Of a DNA stretch of 64,000 bases, positions 15,566-24,199 are shown one piece after another (position 1 is the first letter of the stretch; each line of letters starts with the position of its first letter). The position numbers and the translations under genes were made by a program. A model generated the notes under the pieces. It did not search any database. It was not told where the DNA came from and was given only the letters and a program-made list of their open reading frames with translations. The stretch is from Candidatus Microbacterium phytovorans (GTDB lineage Bacteria; Actinomycetota; Actinomycetes; Actinomycetales; Microbacteriaceae): the NCBI GenBank assembly GCA_029202445.1, contig CP119321.1, forward strand, positions 1,922,001 to 1,986,000, read 5' to 3'.

Positions 15566-17497
15566 ATGATCGTTCCGGAGAGCTCACCGCTCGGGGCGGT
15601 CGACGACGACCGCGACGCCGCCTGGGCGGCCGTCGAGGCGGCGGGACGCGTCGACGACGGGTTCCGGGCGCGGTTCGACGAGCAGTTCCCGCGGCTTCAC
15701 GCCCTGTTCCAGCGGCTGTACGCCGACCGACCCGACGGACGCGACGCGCTCGCGCAGACGATCGCTCTGGCATCCGGGTCGTGGAATGCCCGTCCCCTCG
15801 ACCTCAAGGTCCGCGACGGCGTGCGCGCGGGCGATCCGGACTGGTTCCAGTCGGAGCGGATGCTGGGAGGCGTCTGCTACGTCGACCGCTATGGCGGCAA
15901 TCTCGCCGGCATCCGCGACCAGATCCCCTACTTCCGGGAACTGGGGCTGACCTACCTGCACCTCATGCCGCTGTTCGCCGGACCCGAGGGTGACAACGAC
16001 GGCGGGTACGCCGTCTCGAGCTACCGCCGCGTCGACCCGAGCCTCGGCACGATCGCCCAGCTCACCGAGCTCGCTGCCGACCTGCGGCTCGCGGGGATCT
16101 CGCTCGTGCTGGACTTCATCTTCAACCACACCAGCAACGAGCACGAGTGGGCGCAGAAGGCCGTCGCGGGCGACCCCGACTTCGAGGACTTCTACCTCAT
16201 CTTCCCCGACCGGACGATGCCCGACGCGTACGAGAAGACCACGCGCGAGATCTTCCCCGACGACCACCCCGGTTCCTTCGTGCAGTTGGAGGACGGTCGC
16301 TGGATCTGGTCGACGTTCTACCACTTCCAGTGGGACCTCAACTACGCCAACCCGTGGGTGTTCCGCGCGATGGCGGGCGAGATGCTGTTCCTCGCGAACC
16401 TCGGCGTCGACGTGCTGCGGATGGATGCCGTCGCGTTCATCTGGAAGCAGCTCGGCACGGCGTGCGAGTCGCTGCCCGAGGCGCACCTGCTGTTGCAGGC
16501 GTTCAATGCGGTGCTCGCGATGGCGGCCCCCGGACTCGTCTTCAAGTCGGAGGCGATCGTCCACCCCGACGAGGTCGTGAGCTATCTCTCCCCCGAGGAG
16601 TGCCGCCTCTCCTACAACCCGCTACAGATGGCGCTCACGTGGGAGGCGCTGGCGACCCGCGATGCGCGGCTCCTGCAGCAGGCCCTCGATCGTCGCCACG
16701 CCCTCCCGCCGGGCACGGCATGGGTGAACTACGTGCGCTCGCACGACGACATCGGCTGGACGTTCGCCGACGAGGATGCCGCCGAGCTCGGCATCGACGG
16801 TTACGGCCACCGCCGTTTCCTCAACGACTTCTACGTCGGCCGGCACGAGGGCACCTTCGCCCGGGGCGTGCCGTTCCAGGAGAACCCCCGTACCGGCGAC
16901 GCCCGCGTCGCCGGCACGACGGCGTCGCTGGCGGGCATCGAGGCGGGCGACCCCGGCGGCGAAGACCGCGTCGTGCTCGCCCACGCCCTCGCCCTGTCCA
17001 CCGGCGGGGTGCCGCTGCTGTACCTCGGCGACGAGGTGGCGCAGCTGAACGATCCGACGTTCGCCGACGATCCCGTCCGCCGCGGCGACAGCCGCTGGGT
17101 GCACCGGGGCCAGCGGCCCCGCGACCGGTACGCGGATCGCGACGACCCCACTACGACGCCGGGGCGCATCTTCCGTCGCCTGACGAAGCTCATCTCGGTG
17201 CGGCAGACGACGCCCGAGTTCGCCGGCAACGCGCTCCTCCCCTTCCACACCCCGCACACGAGCGTGGTCGGCTATCAGCGTCCGCTCGAAGACGATTCGG
17301 ATGCCGCGCCGCACGGCACGCGCGTGCTCGTGCTCGCCAACGTCGGCGACGCGCCCGTCGCGATCGATCCGCTCACGCTGTCGGGCTTCGCGCGTACGGC
17401 GCGCGACCTGGTGCACGATGTCGACCTCGACCTCGACGAGGGCCTCTCCCTCTCCGCGCACGGCTTCGTGTGGTTGCGCGTCACCCCTCTCGCCTGA
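15566..17497 (+). CDS. Amylosucrase (GH13 subfamily 4)
   Basis: A 643-residue enzyme that transfers glucose from sucrose to an alpha-glucan, releasing fructose. The helical N-terminal domain and RVDPSLGTIAQLTELAADLR / DFIFNHTSNEHEWA are typical. Catalytic residues: nucleophile Asp287 (VLRMDAVAF), acid/base Glu329 (FKSEAI) and Asp394 (RSHDDIGW), nearly the numbering of the Neisseria polysaccharea enzyme (286, 328, 393). No signal peptide, so cytoplasmic or released on lysis. The ATG at 15566 follows CGGAGAGGCACC. Some GH13_4 members are sucrose hydrolases or isomerases; sequence alone does not exclude this. A lipoprotein gene follows by 10 bp. Confidence 0.88.
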   Translation: MIVPESSPLGAVDDDRDAAWAAVEAAGRVDDGFRARFDEQFPRLHALFQRLYADRPDGRDALAQTIALASGSWNARPLDLKVRDGVRAGDPDWFQSERMLGGVCYVDRYGGNLAGIRDQIPYFRELGLTYLHLMPLFAGPEGDNDGGYAVSSYRRVDPSLGTIAQLTELAADLRLAGISLVLDFIFNHTSNEHEWAQKAVAGDPDFEDFYLIFPDRTMPDAYEKTTREIFPDDHPGSFVQLEDGRWIWSTFYHFQWDLNYANPWVFRAMAGEMLFLANLGVDVLRMDAVAFIWKQLGTACESLPEAHLLLQAFNAVLAMAAPGLVFKSEAIVHPDEVVSYLSPEECRLSYNPLQMALTWEALATRDARLLQQALDRRHALPPGTAWVNYVRSHDDIGWTFADEDAAELGIDGYGHRRFLNDFYVGRHEGTFARGVPFQENPRTGDARVAGTTASLAGIEAGDPGGEDRVVLAHALALSTGGVPLLYLGDEVAQLNDPTFADDPVRRGDSRWVHRGQRPRDRYADRDDPTTTPGRIFRRLTKLISVRQTTPEFAGNALLPFHTPHTSVVGYQRPLEDDSDAAPHGTRVLVLANVGDAPVAIDPLTLSGFARTARDLVHDVDLDLDEGLSLSAHGFVWLRVTPLA

Positions 17498-17507
17498 TCG
17501 GAGCATC

Positions 17508-17951
17508 ATGCCGGCACTCTCCCGCCTCCCACGCCCCTCCCGCCTCCCCCTCGTCGCGCTCGCGCTCGTCGTCGCCACGGCATCCGTCACCGCGTGCAGC
17601 GCATCGGGTCAGAGCCGCACCGACGCCTGCATCGTCGTCGCGCAGAGCCTCGAGGCCGTGCAGCAGGACATCGCCGACGCGAACACCGCGCTGGCCGCCG
17701 GTGACCTCGACGCCCTCAGCCAGAGCCTCACCGCGGCCGCCGACTCTCTCGGCGAGCGCGCCGGGGAGGTCACCAACGCGGAGGTCGGTCCCATCATGAC
17801 CGCGCTCCGCACGTCGATCGAGTCGGTGCGCGACGCGGTCGCCGAGGCATCGGCCAGCGACGACCCGGAGGCGGCGACGGAGGCGTTCGCCGCGTCCGGC
17901 GGCGACCTCCAGGACGCGGCCGTGCGGTTCTCGCAGACCTGCGGCGGCTGA
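17508..17951 (+). CDS. Putative lipoprotein, helical
   Basis: A 147-residue protein with a lipoprotein-like signal (LALVVATASVTACSASG, probable lipid Cys at about residue 30). The mature part is almost all helix-forming (Ala, Glu, Asp, Leu), with two distant Cys residues (SRTDACIV and the terminal TCGG) that could form a disulfide. It starts 10 bp after amylosucrase with its own ribosome site (GATCGGAGC), so it may be cotranscribed. Function unknown. Confidence 0.75.
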   Translation: MPALSRLPRPSRLPLVALALVVATASVTACSASGQSRTDACIVVAQSLEAVQQDIADANTALAAGDLDALSQSLTAAADSLGERAGEVTNAEVGPIMTALRTSIESVRDAVAEASASDDPEAATEAFAASGGDLQDAAVRFSQTCGG

Positions 17952-17960
17952 CCGCGCGGG

Positions 17961-19280
17961 TCAGCTCTCGCGCCGGGCACCCCTCGGGAAGAGGATGCGG
18001 AGCGAGAACCACCGCTCGTCGTGCACGATCGACACGGCACCCCCGTAGGCGGTCGCGGCGGTCTCGATGTTGCGAAGGCCGTAGCCGTGCCCCTCGGCGG
18101 TCTGCCGCGAGACGATGCGCTCGCCCTCCCGACGCACGATTCCGTCGTACGTGTTCTCGACGCGGAGCATGACGAAGTCGTCCTGCGCGAACAGCGCGAG
18201 ACGCACGAGTCGCTGATCGGGCGAGGGAAGCCGGGCCGCCGCCTGCACGGCGTTGTCCATCGCGTTGCCGACGATCGCGGTCAGGTCGAGCGGCCGCAGG
18301 AACTCCAGCAGCACCCCGTCGGCGACGTACGACACCTCGACGTCGTTTTCCGCGGCGTACGCCCGCTTGGCGGTGAGCACCGCGTCGAGCACGTGGTGGC
18401 CCGTGTGGACGACCGCGCCATATCCGCGGATCGAGTCTTCGAGCTCGTCGACCATGCGGCCGCGGGCGGCGGCATCCTGCTCCGCACGCAGCGCATCGAG
18501 GTGGTGCTTCATGTCGTGGTACTTGCGGTTGACGTCGTCGATCGAGCGGCGGGTGAGCTCGTACTGCTCGTGCTGACTACGCAGCAGGTGCGTCATGGCG
18601 TCGGCGTCTCGCCGCACGACCGCTTCGTTGTGCACCCGGTGCTGCACGTAGAGGGCGATGAAGCCCGCGAAGTCGACGAGGGTACGGATGTAGAAGATCT
18701 CGGTGCCGAACCGTCCGCTGAACGGGGTGTTCGCGCTGATGAAACTGAGGTTGGAGATCGCGAACGTGGCGACGGTGATGGCCGCCGCCCCCACGAGGTC
18801 GCGCCCGGACACCCGCAGCACGTCGACGCGTCCGAAGGTGCCCCGCTCCGCCGCCCACGCGAGCGCGAAGACGACGGTGTAGACGGCGACGCACAGGAGC
18901 GCCTGCGCGAGCGGCGGGATCTCCTCCGCGTAGAAGCGGTCGAGCTGCCAGTACACGGATGCCGCGAGCTCCCCGAGCACGAAAGCGCGCGCCGCGATGT
19001 ACCCGGCGCCCAGGGGCGTGACCGCGAGCGCCGCCGAGAGGAAGCCGTACATCACCGCCGCCGCCGCGAGCATGCCCGGGATCCAGAGTGCGAGCGGCAG
19101 GGTGCCGGCCCACCACTGGGTCAGCAGGAGCGCGGCGAGTCCGGCGGCGGCGACGAGGATCGTGCCCCCCGCCCGCCAGCGGCGACCGAGGATGAGCACG
19201 TACACGAGACACGCGCCCCATTCGGCGAGCGCCGTGAGGTGGCGGGGGATGTCGGCGACGATCTCCTCGGCGCCGTTCAC
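17961..19280 (-). CDS. Membrane sensor histidine kinase, AgrC-like (GHKL type)
   Basis: A 439-residue kinase. Residues about 10-215 form six or so membrane helices; then a coiled coil leads to KYHDMKHHLDALR, where His259/His260 holds the phospho-acceptor. NAMDNAVQAA (N box) and EGHGYGLRNI (G box) belong to the GHKL ATPase domain. This type (AgrC/NatK) usually senses peptides or membrane changes and pairs with LytTR regulators, exactly as found here: it overlaps the regulator gene by four bases (ATGA). I saw no signal-peptide or AgrB-like processing gene next to it. Confidence 0.9.
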   Translation of the reverse strand: MNGAEEIVADIPRHLTALAEWGACLVYVLILGRRWRAGGTILVAAAGLAALLLTQWWAGTLPLALWIPGMLAAAAVMYGFLSAALAVTPLGAGYIAARAFVLGELAASVYWQLDRFYAEEIPPLAQALLCVAVYTVVFALAWAAERGTFGRVDVLRVSGRDLVGAAAITVATFAISNLSFISANTPFSGRFGTEIFYIRTLVDFAGFIALYVQHRVHNEAVVRRDADAMTHLLRSQHEQYELTRRSIDDVNRKYHDMKHHLDALRAEQDAAARGRMVDELEDSIRGYGAVVHTGHHVLDAVLTAKRAYAAENDVEVSYVADGVLLEFLRPLDLTAIVGNAMDNAVQAAARLPSPDQRLVRLALFAQDDFVMLRVENTYDGIVRREGERIVSRQTAEGHGYGLRNIETAATAYGGAVSIVHDERWFSLRILFPRGARRES

Positions 19281-19999
19281 GCCGTGATCCCGCGCGATCC
19301 GATGTGGGCGGCGAGCGCCGAGAGGAACTCCTTCTTGCGGGGCCGGCTGATCGGCAGCTTCGTGCCGCCGCGCACCCGGCAGTCGTTGCCCTCGGTTCCG
19401 GTGACGTGCCGCAGGTTGACGAGGAGTCCGCTGTGGCAGCGCATGAACCCGTCGGCGGCGAGTTCAGCCTCCATGGCCTTCAGGGTCGAGACGACCGCGT
19501 AGTCGGCGTCGAGGGTGTGCACTTCGATGCGGTGCTTGACGCTCTCGATGTAGAGGATGTCGGCGACGGCGACCCGGTGGTGCGCCCCGTCGACCGACGC
19601 GAACAGCAGTTCGCGACGCGTGCGCTGCTGCAGACGCACCCGCACGCGGCGCATCTCCTGCTCGAACGCGGCATACGTGACGGGCTTGAGGAGATAGCTC
19701 AGGGCGTCGACCTCGTAGCCGCTCACCGCGTAGTGGGGAGAGCTCGTCACGAAGACGATGATGACCTCGGAGTCGACCTCGCGGATGCGGCGGGCGGCGG
19801 TCATCCCGTCGACGTGAGCCATCTGGATGTCGAGGAACAGCACGTCCCAATCGGGCCGGTAGTCGGCGATGATGTCGGCGCCGTCGGAGAACGCGCCGAC
19901 GTGGAACCGCTCGCCCTGGTCGCGCTGGAACCGGTCGAGGTGAGAGAGGAGCCGGTCGATGCTGTGCGGATCGTCCTCGATCACACCGACACGGATCAC
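19277..19999 (-). CDS. LytTR response regulator
   Basis: A 240-residue regulator. The receiver domain has the acidic pair EDD near the start, phospho-acceptor Asp57 in VLFLDIQMAHVDG, and the conserved Lys in SYLLKPV. The C-terminal LytTR DNA-binding domain has DILYIESVKHRIEVHT, FMRCHSGLLVNLRHV and PISRPRKKEFLSAL. The GTG start at 19999 follows GAAGGTGGTTCC; the open frame continues upstream but without family similarity. It is the first gene of the two-component pair. LytTR regulators bind paired ~9 bp repeats; I did not identify convincing copies here. Confidence 0.92.
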   Translation of the reverse strand: MIRVGVIEDDPHSIDRLLSHLDRFQRDQGERFHVGAFSDGADIIADYRPDWDVLFLDIQMAHVDGMTAARRIREVDSEVIIVFVTSSPHYAVSGYEVDALSYLLKPVTYAAFEQEMRRVRVRLQQRTRRELLFASVDGAHHRVAVADILYIESVKHRIEVHTLDADYAVVSTLKAMEAELAADGFMRCHSGLLVNLRHVTGTEGNDCRVRGGTKLPISRPRKKEFLSALAAHIGSRGITA

Positions 20000-20060
20000 G
20001 GAACCACCTTCGAAGATCGGGGGGATGCCGCTCGGATCGGACGCCGCGAGCGGCGGCGGG

Positions 20061-21083
20061 TCAGCTGAAACCGACGACGCGCCGAGCAACATGGTAGGCG
20101 AGCGAGGTGACCCGGCGGCCCGCCTGACCCGGGAGATTGGCGCTGGCGCCCATGAGCGAGCGCCGCATGCGCGTGTACAGCCACGGGCTCTCGGCACGAA
20201 CGTCGCGCCAGAACTCGTCGCGAGCGGCGAGGTGCTCGGGGGTGCCGCCGCGGGCGAGCGTGGCCGACGTGACGGCGCACACGGCCTCCAGATAGTGCAC
20301 GAGGGTCGCGTACAGTTCCGGCGGCACGTGACCGGATGCCACGGCATCCGGCCCCGGCAGGGCGGCGAGCGCGAGGCGGTTCACGCGCAGGTGCTGATCG
20401 GCCCGTCGCACCATGACCGAGGCGTTGACGGACTGATCGACGCGGCCGATGAAGTAGCGGTACAGCTCGACGGGCAGATACGCCATGCGCCGGACGTGGA
20501 CGAGCGGCGTCACGACGAACAGGTTGTCGACGTAGAACGTGTGCTCGGGCAGCCGCAGACCGCACGCGCGGAGCACCTCGGTGCGGTACACGATCGCGTG
20601 CATCATCAGCACCTGCCGACGCGCGAACCGCTCCACCTCTCCCCACTCGAAGATCCGGCCGGCGGGGAACACCGAGCCGAAGCGCATCGCCTTCGTCGAC
20701 TTCCCGAGCCGCTCGTGGACGTAGTCGGTGAAGAGCGCGTCCACGCCACCTTCGCGTTCGAGCTCGGCGAGGTGGTCGAGCACGCGCTCCAGGGCGTCGG
20801 CGTCGAGCCAGTCGTCGGCGTCGAGCACCTTCAGGTAGGTGCCGCGCGCCGCCGCGACGCCCGCGTTGATCGCGCCGCCGTGACCGGCATTGCGCTGATG
20901 GATGACGCGATACCGCTCGGGCATGCCCGCCGCGTAGGCATCGGCGATCGCCGCCGTGGCATCCGTCGACCCGTCGTCGACCACCACGACCTCGACGCCG
21001 TCCGCGTCGCGGAGCGGATCGAGGGCGCGGTGGAGGTAGTCCTGCGCGTTGAAGGCCGGGACGACGACGGTGAGAAGTGTCAC
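20061..21083 (-). CDS. Family 2 glycosyltransferase
   Basis: A 340-residue GT-A fold enzyme. TLLTVVVPAFNAQDYLHRAL is the start strand, VEVVVVDDGSTD binds the nucleotide sugar, YLKVLDADDWLD carries the metal-binding DxD, and FYVDNLFVVTPLVH continues the fold. The GTG start at 21083 overlaps the GtrA stop by four bases (GTGA), so it is coupled to GtrA. GT2-GtrA pairs usually modify cell-wall polymers through a lipid-linked sugar. The acceptor is unknown. Confidence 0.88.
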   Translation of the reverse strand: MTLLTVVVPAFNAQDYLHRALDPLRDADGVEVVVVDDGSTDATAAIADAYAAGMPERYRVIHQRNAGHGGAINAGVAAARGTYLKVLDADDWLDADALERVLDHLAELEREGGVDALFTDYVHERLGKSTKAMRFGSVFPAGRIFEWGEVERFARRQVLMMHAIVYRTEVLRACGLRLPEHTFYVDNLFVVTPLVHVRRMAYLPVELYRYFIGRVDQSVNASVMVRRADQHLRVNRLALAALPGPDAVASGHVPPELYATLVHYLEAVCAVTSATLARGGTPEHLAARDEFWRDVRAESPWLYTRMRRSLMGASANLPGQAGRRVTSLAYHVARRVVGFS

Positions 21084-21706
21084 GGGGCGACCGCCCCGCT
21101 CTCCGCCTCCGTCTTCACCGGCTGCTGGCGGAAGATGAGCTTGAAGATCGGGTAGAACACCCAGAACGAGATCGCCGAGTTGATGATCATCGTGACGACG
21201 TCGGCGACGACCTGGCCCGTCGCGCCCCAGCCCCAGATGTTCATGAGGAGATCGTAGATCGGCGCCTTGTAGAAGCCCTGCGCCGCGGCGGCGAGGAACG
21301 TGATGACGACGTAGGCGGCCGCGTACCAGCCGGCGGCGACCCAGGGTGACGTGTTCGACTTGAAGGTGATGTTGCGCTGCAGGAAGAAGTTGATCACCTG
21401 GGCGATGAGCAGGGTGAGCTGCACGGCCAGGAAGTACGACAGTCCCCCGCCGCCTTCGGGCAGCGCGCCGGCCGCGTAGTCGAACATGAAGTACGTGCTG
21501 CCGTCGATGTTCGTACCGACGGGAAGCACCTGGAAGCCCACGTCGGTGAGCCCCGTCGCGCTGTCGAAGTACCAGCGGGCGAGCGGCATGAGCGCCAACT
21601 GCAGCACCGTGACACCGTTGGAGAGGAGGAGGAACATCCCGAACTTGGAGAGCTCCGGGTGCTTCTCCTGGAATCGGGCCCACCAGGTCGTGATCGCGGT
21701 GAACAT
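21080..21706 (-). CDS. GtrA family membrane protein
   Basis: A 208-residue protein with four membrane helices. LSKFGMFLLLSNGVTVLQLALM is helix 1, the VQLTLLIAQVINFFLQRNITFKS segment is the conserved GtrA motif, and the last helix ends FWVFYPIFKLIF. GtrA proteins probably flip or present polyprenyl-linked sugars to a glycosyltransferase. Its ATG shares a base with the stop of the GH3 gene upstream (TGATG) and its end overlaps the GT2 gene, so the three are tightly coupled. An insert of about 35 residues between helices 1 and 2 is longer than in most GtrA proteins. Confidence 0.85.
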   Translation of the reverse strand: MFTAITTWWARFQEKHPELSKFGMFLLLSNGVTVLQLALMPLARWYFDSATGLTDVGFQVLPVGTNIDGSTYFMFDYAAGALPEGGGGLSYFLAVQLTLLIAQVINFFLQRNITFKSNTSPWVAAGWYAAAYVVITFLAAAAQGFYKAPIYDLLMNIWGWGATGQVVADVVTMIINSAISFWVFYPIFKLIFRQQPVKTEAESGAVAP

Positions 21707-24144
21707 CAGTTACTCCGTTCCGAGGCGACGCGGAACGCGTCGCGGGTGTGCTTCTCCGCCCGCCGCCCGCCGAAGAACGCCGCGACGACCCGTCCGATCC
21801 CCCGGAATGTCTGACCGTTCACGAGGGTGAGGAGGGCGTCGGTGAGGCGCCGGGTGGCCAGGCCGCCGCTCATCTTCGAGATGACGCGGAACGGCCCGTT
21901 GAACAGGAAGAGGATGTTGAGGTCGGGCGTGCCCTTGGCTTCAGCGGCCCGTCGGCGTCGATCCAGGATGCCGAACGCGCCGCGCGCGAGGGCGCTGCGC
22001 GCACCGGCGAGACGGTCCATGGGGTCGTTGATCCCGAGGGGTCCGGACGGCCAGTCCGACGGCGGCACGGGGCGCCCGAGGAGCCGGGCGAACACGGCAT
22101 CCGTGACCTCCGACAGCCGCGCGTCGCGGTAGGGCGCGAGCATCGGATCGAGTGTTCCCGCCGCGACGTTGCCCGCGATGTCGAGCTCGGCGGCGAGGGC
22201 TCGGTCCTGCACGTGACGGCCGACGGTGACGCGGTAGCGACCGCTCTCGACCTGCCAGGTGTCGGTCGGCACGTCGAAGTACCGGAACACGCGCTCTCCG
22301 AACGGCAGGTGCACGCGCGCGGAGGCTCCGGCATCCAGGTGAACCTTCGCGAACGTCGCGAGCTCGGCGTCGGGGCGGGGTACGCGGCTGTCGCCGACCC
22401 GCCCGACGTAGACCTGCACGACATCGCTGCCCGCGCGGGCGCCCGTATTGATGAGCGTCACGGTGACGCCCTCCGCGGTGATCTCGGGATCGGACAGCGC
22501 GAACGAGGTGTAGCTCAGGCCGAAGCCGAAGGGGAACGCCACCGGCACGCCGGCCGTCTCGGTGTAGCGGTAGCCGACGAAGGGGCCCTCCCGATACTCG
22601 GCGGTGCGGCGCGTGCTGGGGAAGCTGGCGGCGGTCGCCGTGTCCGACAGGGCGACCGGCATCGTCTCGGCCAGACGCCCGCCGGGATCGACGGCGCCCG
22701 TCAGCACGTCGACGAGAGCCTCGGCACCCGCCTGCCCGCCGAGGTGGGCGTGCACGAGGGCCGCGGCGTCCTCGAGCCATGGGGTCTCCACGACGCCTCC
22801 CGCGGCGAGCACCACCACGGTGCGGCGGTTGACGGCGCGGACGGCGCGCAGCACCTCGAGCTGCGCGGCGGGAAGGGCGAGCGACGAGCGGTCGAGCCCC
22901 TCCGATTCGGCGATCTCGGGGAGCCCGAGCGCGAGCACGACGACGTCGGCTCGGGATGCCAGGTCGACGGCCTCCGTGAGGAGCCGGGTGTCGGGGGCAC
23001 CGTCGCGGCGGAACCCGTCGGCGACCCCGACGACGTCCAGCGGCGAGGCGATCGCGCTCTCGGCGAGCGTCGACAGGCGCGTCGGGTTCACGAGCGACGA
23101 TCCCGCACCCTGGTAGCGCGGGCGCCGGACGAAGTCGCCGACGAGCGCGACGCGCGTGCCCGCCGCGAGCGGCAGCAGCGCGTCGTCGTTCTTGAGCAGC
23201 ACGGCGGACTCTGCGGCGGCCCGGCGAGCCAGGGCATGGTGGGCGTCGAGGTCGACGACCGCCGCCTCGGCGCGGGCCGTCACGCGGCGGACGAGCGCGA
23301 CGACCTCGGCGACCCGGGTGTCGACGTCGGCTTCGGCCAGTTCGCCCGCCTCGACGGCCGCGACGATCGCGCGCGCCGAGTCGAATCCGGGCGAGGGCAT
23401 CTCGACGGTGCCGCCGGCGGCGACCGCGGCGACCGCGTCGTTCCCGCCGCCCCAGTCGCTGATCACGGCGCCGTCGAATCCCCACTCGCCCCGCAGGATG
23501 TCGCGCAGCAGGTGCGGGTTCTCGTGCGCGTAGGCGCCGTTGATGAGGTTGTAGGCCGACATGATCGCCCACGGCTCCGCTTCGCGGACCACGATCTCGA
23601 AGGCGGTCAGGTAGATCTCGCGTAGGGTCCGCTCGTCGACCACCGAGTCGCTGACCATGCGGCGCAGCTCCTGGCTGTTGACGGCGAAGTGCTTCGGCGT
23701 CGCCGCGACGCCCTCCGACTGGATGCCGCGCACATACGCCGCCGCGAGGCGACCCGCGAGCTCCGGGTCTTCGGAGAAGTACTCGAAGTTGCGGCCGCCG
23801 AGGGGGCTGCGCTTGATGTTGAGGCCCGGACCGAGCAGCACGTGCACGCCCTGAGCCGACGCCTCGCGGCCGAGCGCCGCGCCGATCTCGCCGGCGAGCG
23901 ACTCGTCCCAGCTCGAGGCGACGGTCGCCGCCGTGGGGAAGCACGTCGCCTTCTCGGAGCCCGCGATGCCCAGGTGGTCGGCCGAGCCGAGCTGCTTGCG
24001 GATGCCGTGAGGCCCGTCCGACATCCACACCGCGCGCAGGTCCACGCGCGGGATCGGCCGGGTCTGCCAGGTGTTGTCGCCGCTCAGAAGAGCGGCCTTC
24101 TCGAGGAGGGTGAGTTCGGAGACGAGCGTCTCGATGTCAGTCAT
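21706..24144 (-). CDS. Glycoside hydrolase family 3, beta-glucosidase-like
   Basis: An 812-residue enzyme with normal GH3 domain order. The N-terminal barrel has DGPHGIRKQ, GRNFEYFSEDPELAG, KHFAVNSQE and ISDWGGG with nucleophile Asp230. The alpha/beta-sandwich domain starts ESAVLLKNDDALLPLA, and a fibronectin-III-like domain follows (FGFGLSYTSFALSD, GSDVVQVYVG). A ~120-residue C-terminal extension after the Fn3 domain is of unknown role. No signal peptide: probably acts inside the cell on imported beta-glucosides. The ATG at 24144 follows GAAGGAAGTGAC, right after a hairpin that separates it from the upstream GH3 gene. Confidence 0.9.
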   Translation of the reverse strand: MTDIETLVSELTLLEKAALLSGDNTWQTRPIPRVDLRAVWMSDGPHGIRKQLGSADHLGIAGSEKATCFPTAATVASSWDESLAGEIGAALGREASAQGVHVLLGPGLNIKRSPLGGRNFEYFSEDPELAGRLAAAYVRGIQSEGVAATPKHFAVNSQELRRMVSDSVVDERTLREIYLTAFEIVVREAEPWAIMSAYNLINGAYAHENPHLLRDILRGEWGFDGAVISDWGGGNDAVAAVAAGGTVEMPSPGFDSARAIVAAVEAGELAEADVDTRVAEVVALVRRVTARAEAAVVDLDAHHALARRAAAESAVLLKNDDALLPLAAGTRVALVGDFVRRPRYQGAGSSLVNPTRLSTLAESAIASPLDVVGVADGFRRDGAPDTRLLTEAVDLASRADVVVLALGLPEIAESEGLDRSSLALPAAQLEVLRAVRAVNRRTVVVLAAGGVVETPWLEDAAALVHAHLGGQAGAEALVDVLTGAVDPGGRLAETMPVALSDTATAASFPSTRRTAEYREGPFVGYRYTETAGVPVAFPFGFGLSYTSFALSDPEITAEGVTVTLINTGARAGSDVVQVYVGRVGDSRVPRPDAELATFAKVHLDAGASARVHLPFGERVFRYFDVPTDTWQVESGRYRVTVGRHVQDRALAAELDIAGNVAAGTLDPMLAPYRDARLSEVTDAVFARLLGRPVPPSDWPSGPLGINDPMDRLAGARSALARGAFGILDRRRRAAEAKGTPDLNILFLFNGPFRVISKMSGGLATRRLTDALLTLVNGQTFRGIGRVVAAFFGGRRAEKHTRDAFRVASERSN

Positions 24145-24156
24145 GTCACTTCCTTC

Positions 24157-24186
24157 GCGGGTGGCCGGGTCGCCCCGGCCACCCGC
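24157..24186 (-). terminator. Intercistronic hairpin between the two GH3 genes
   Basis: A perfect 13 bp stem (arm GCGGGTGGCCGGG, 24157-24169 with 24174-24186) around a four-base loop, 13 bases after the upstream GH3 stop and ending just before the next ribosome site. It could be a partial terminator or an mRNA-protecting stem-loop. Confidence 0.6.
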
Positions 24187-24199
24187 TCGCAGGCTGTCC

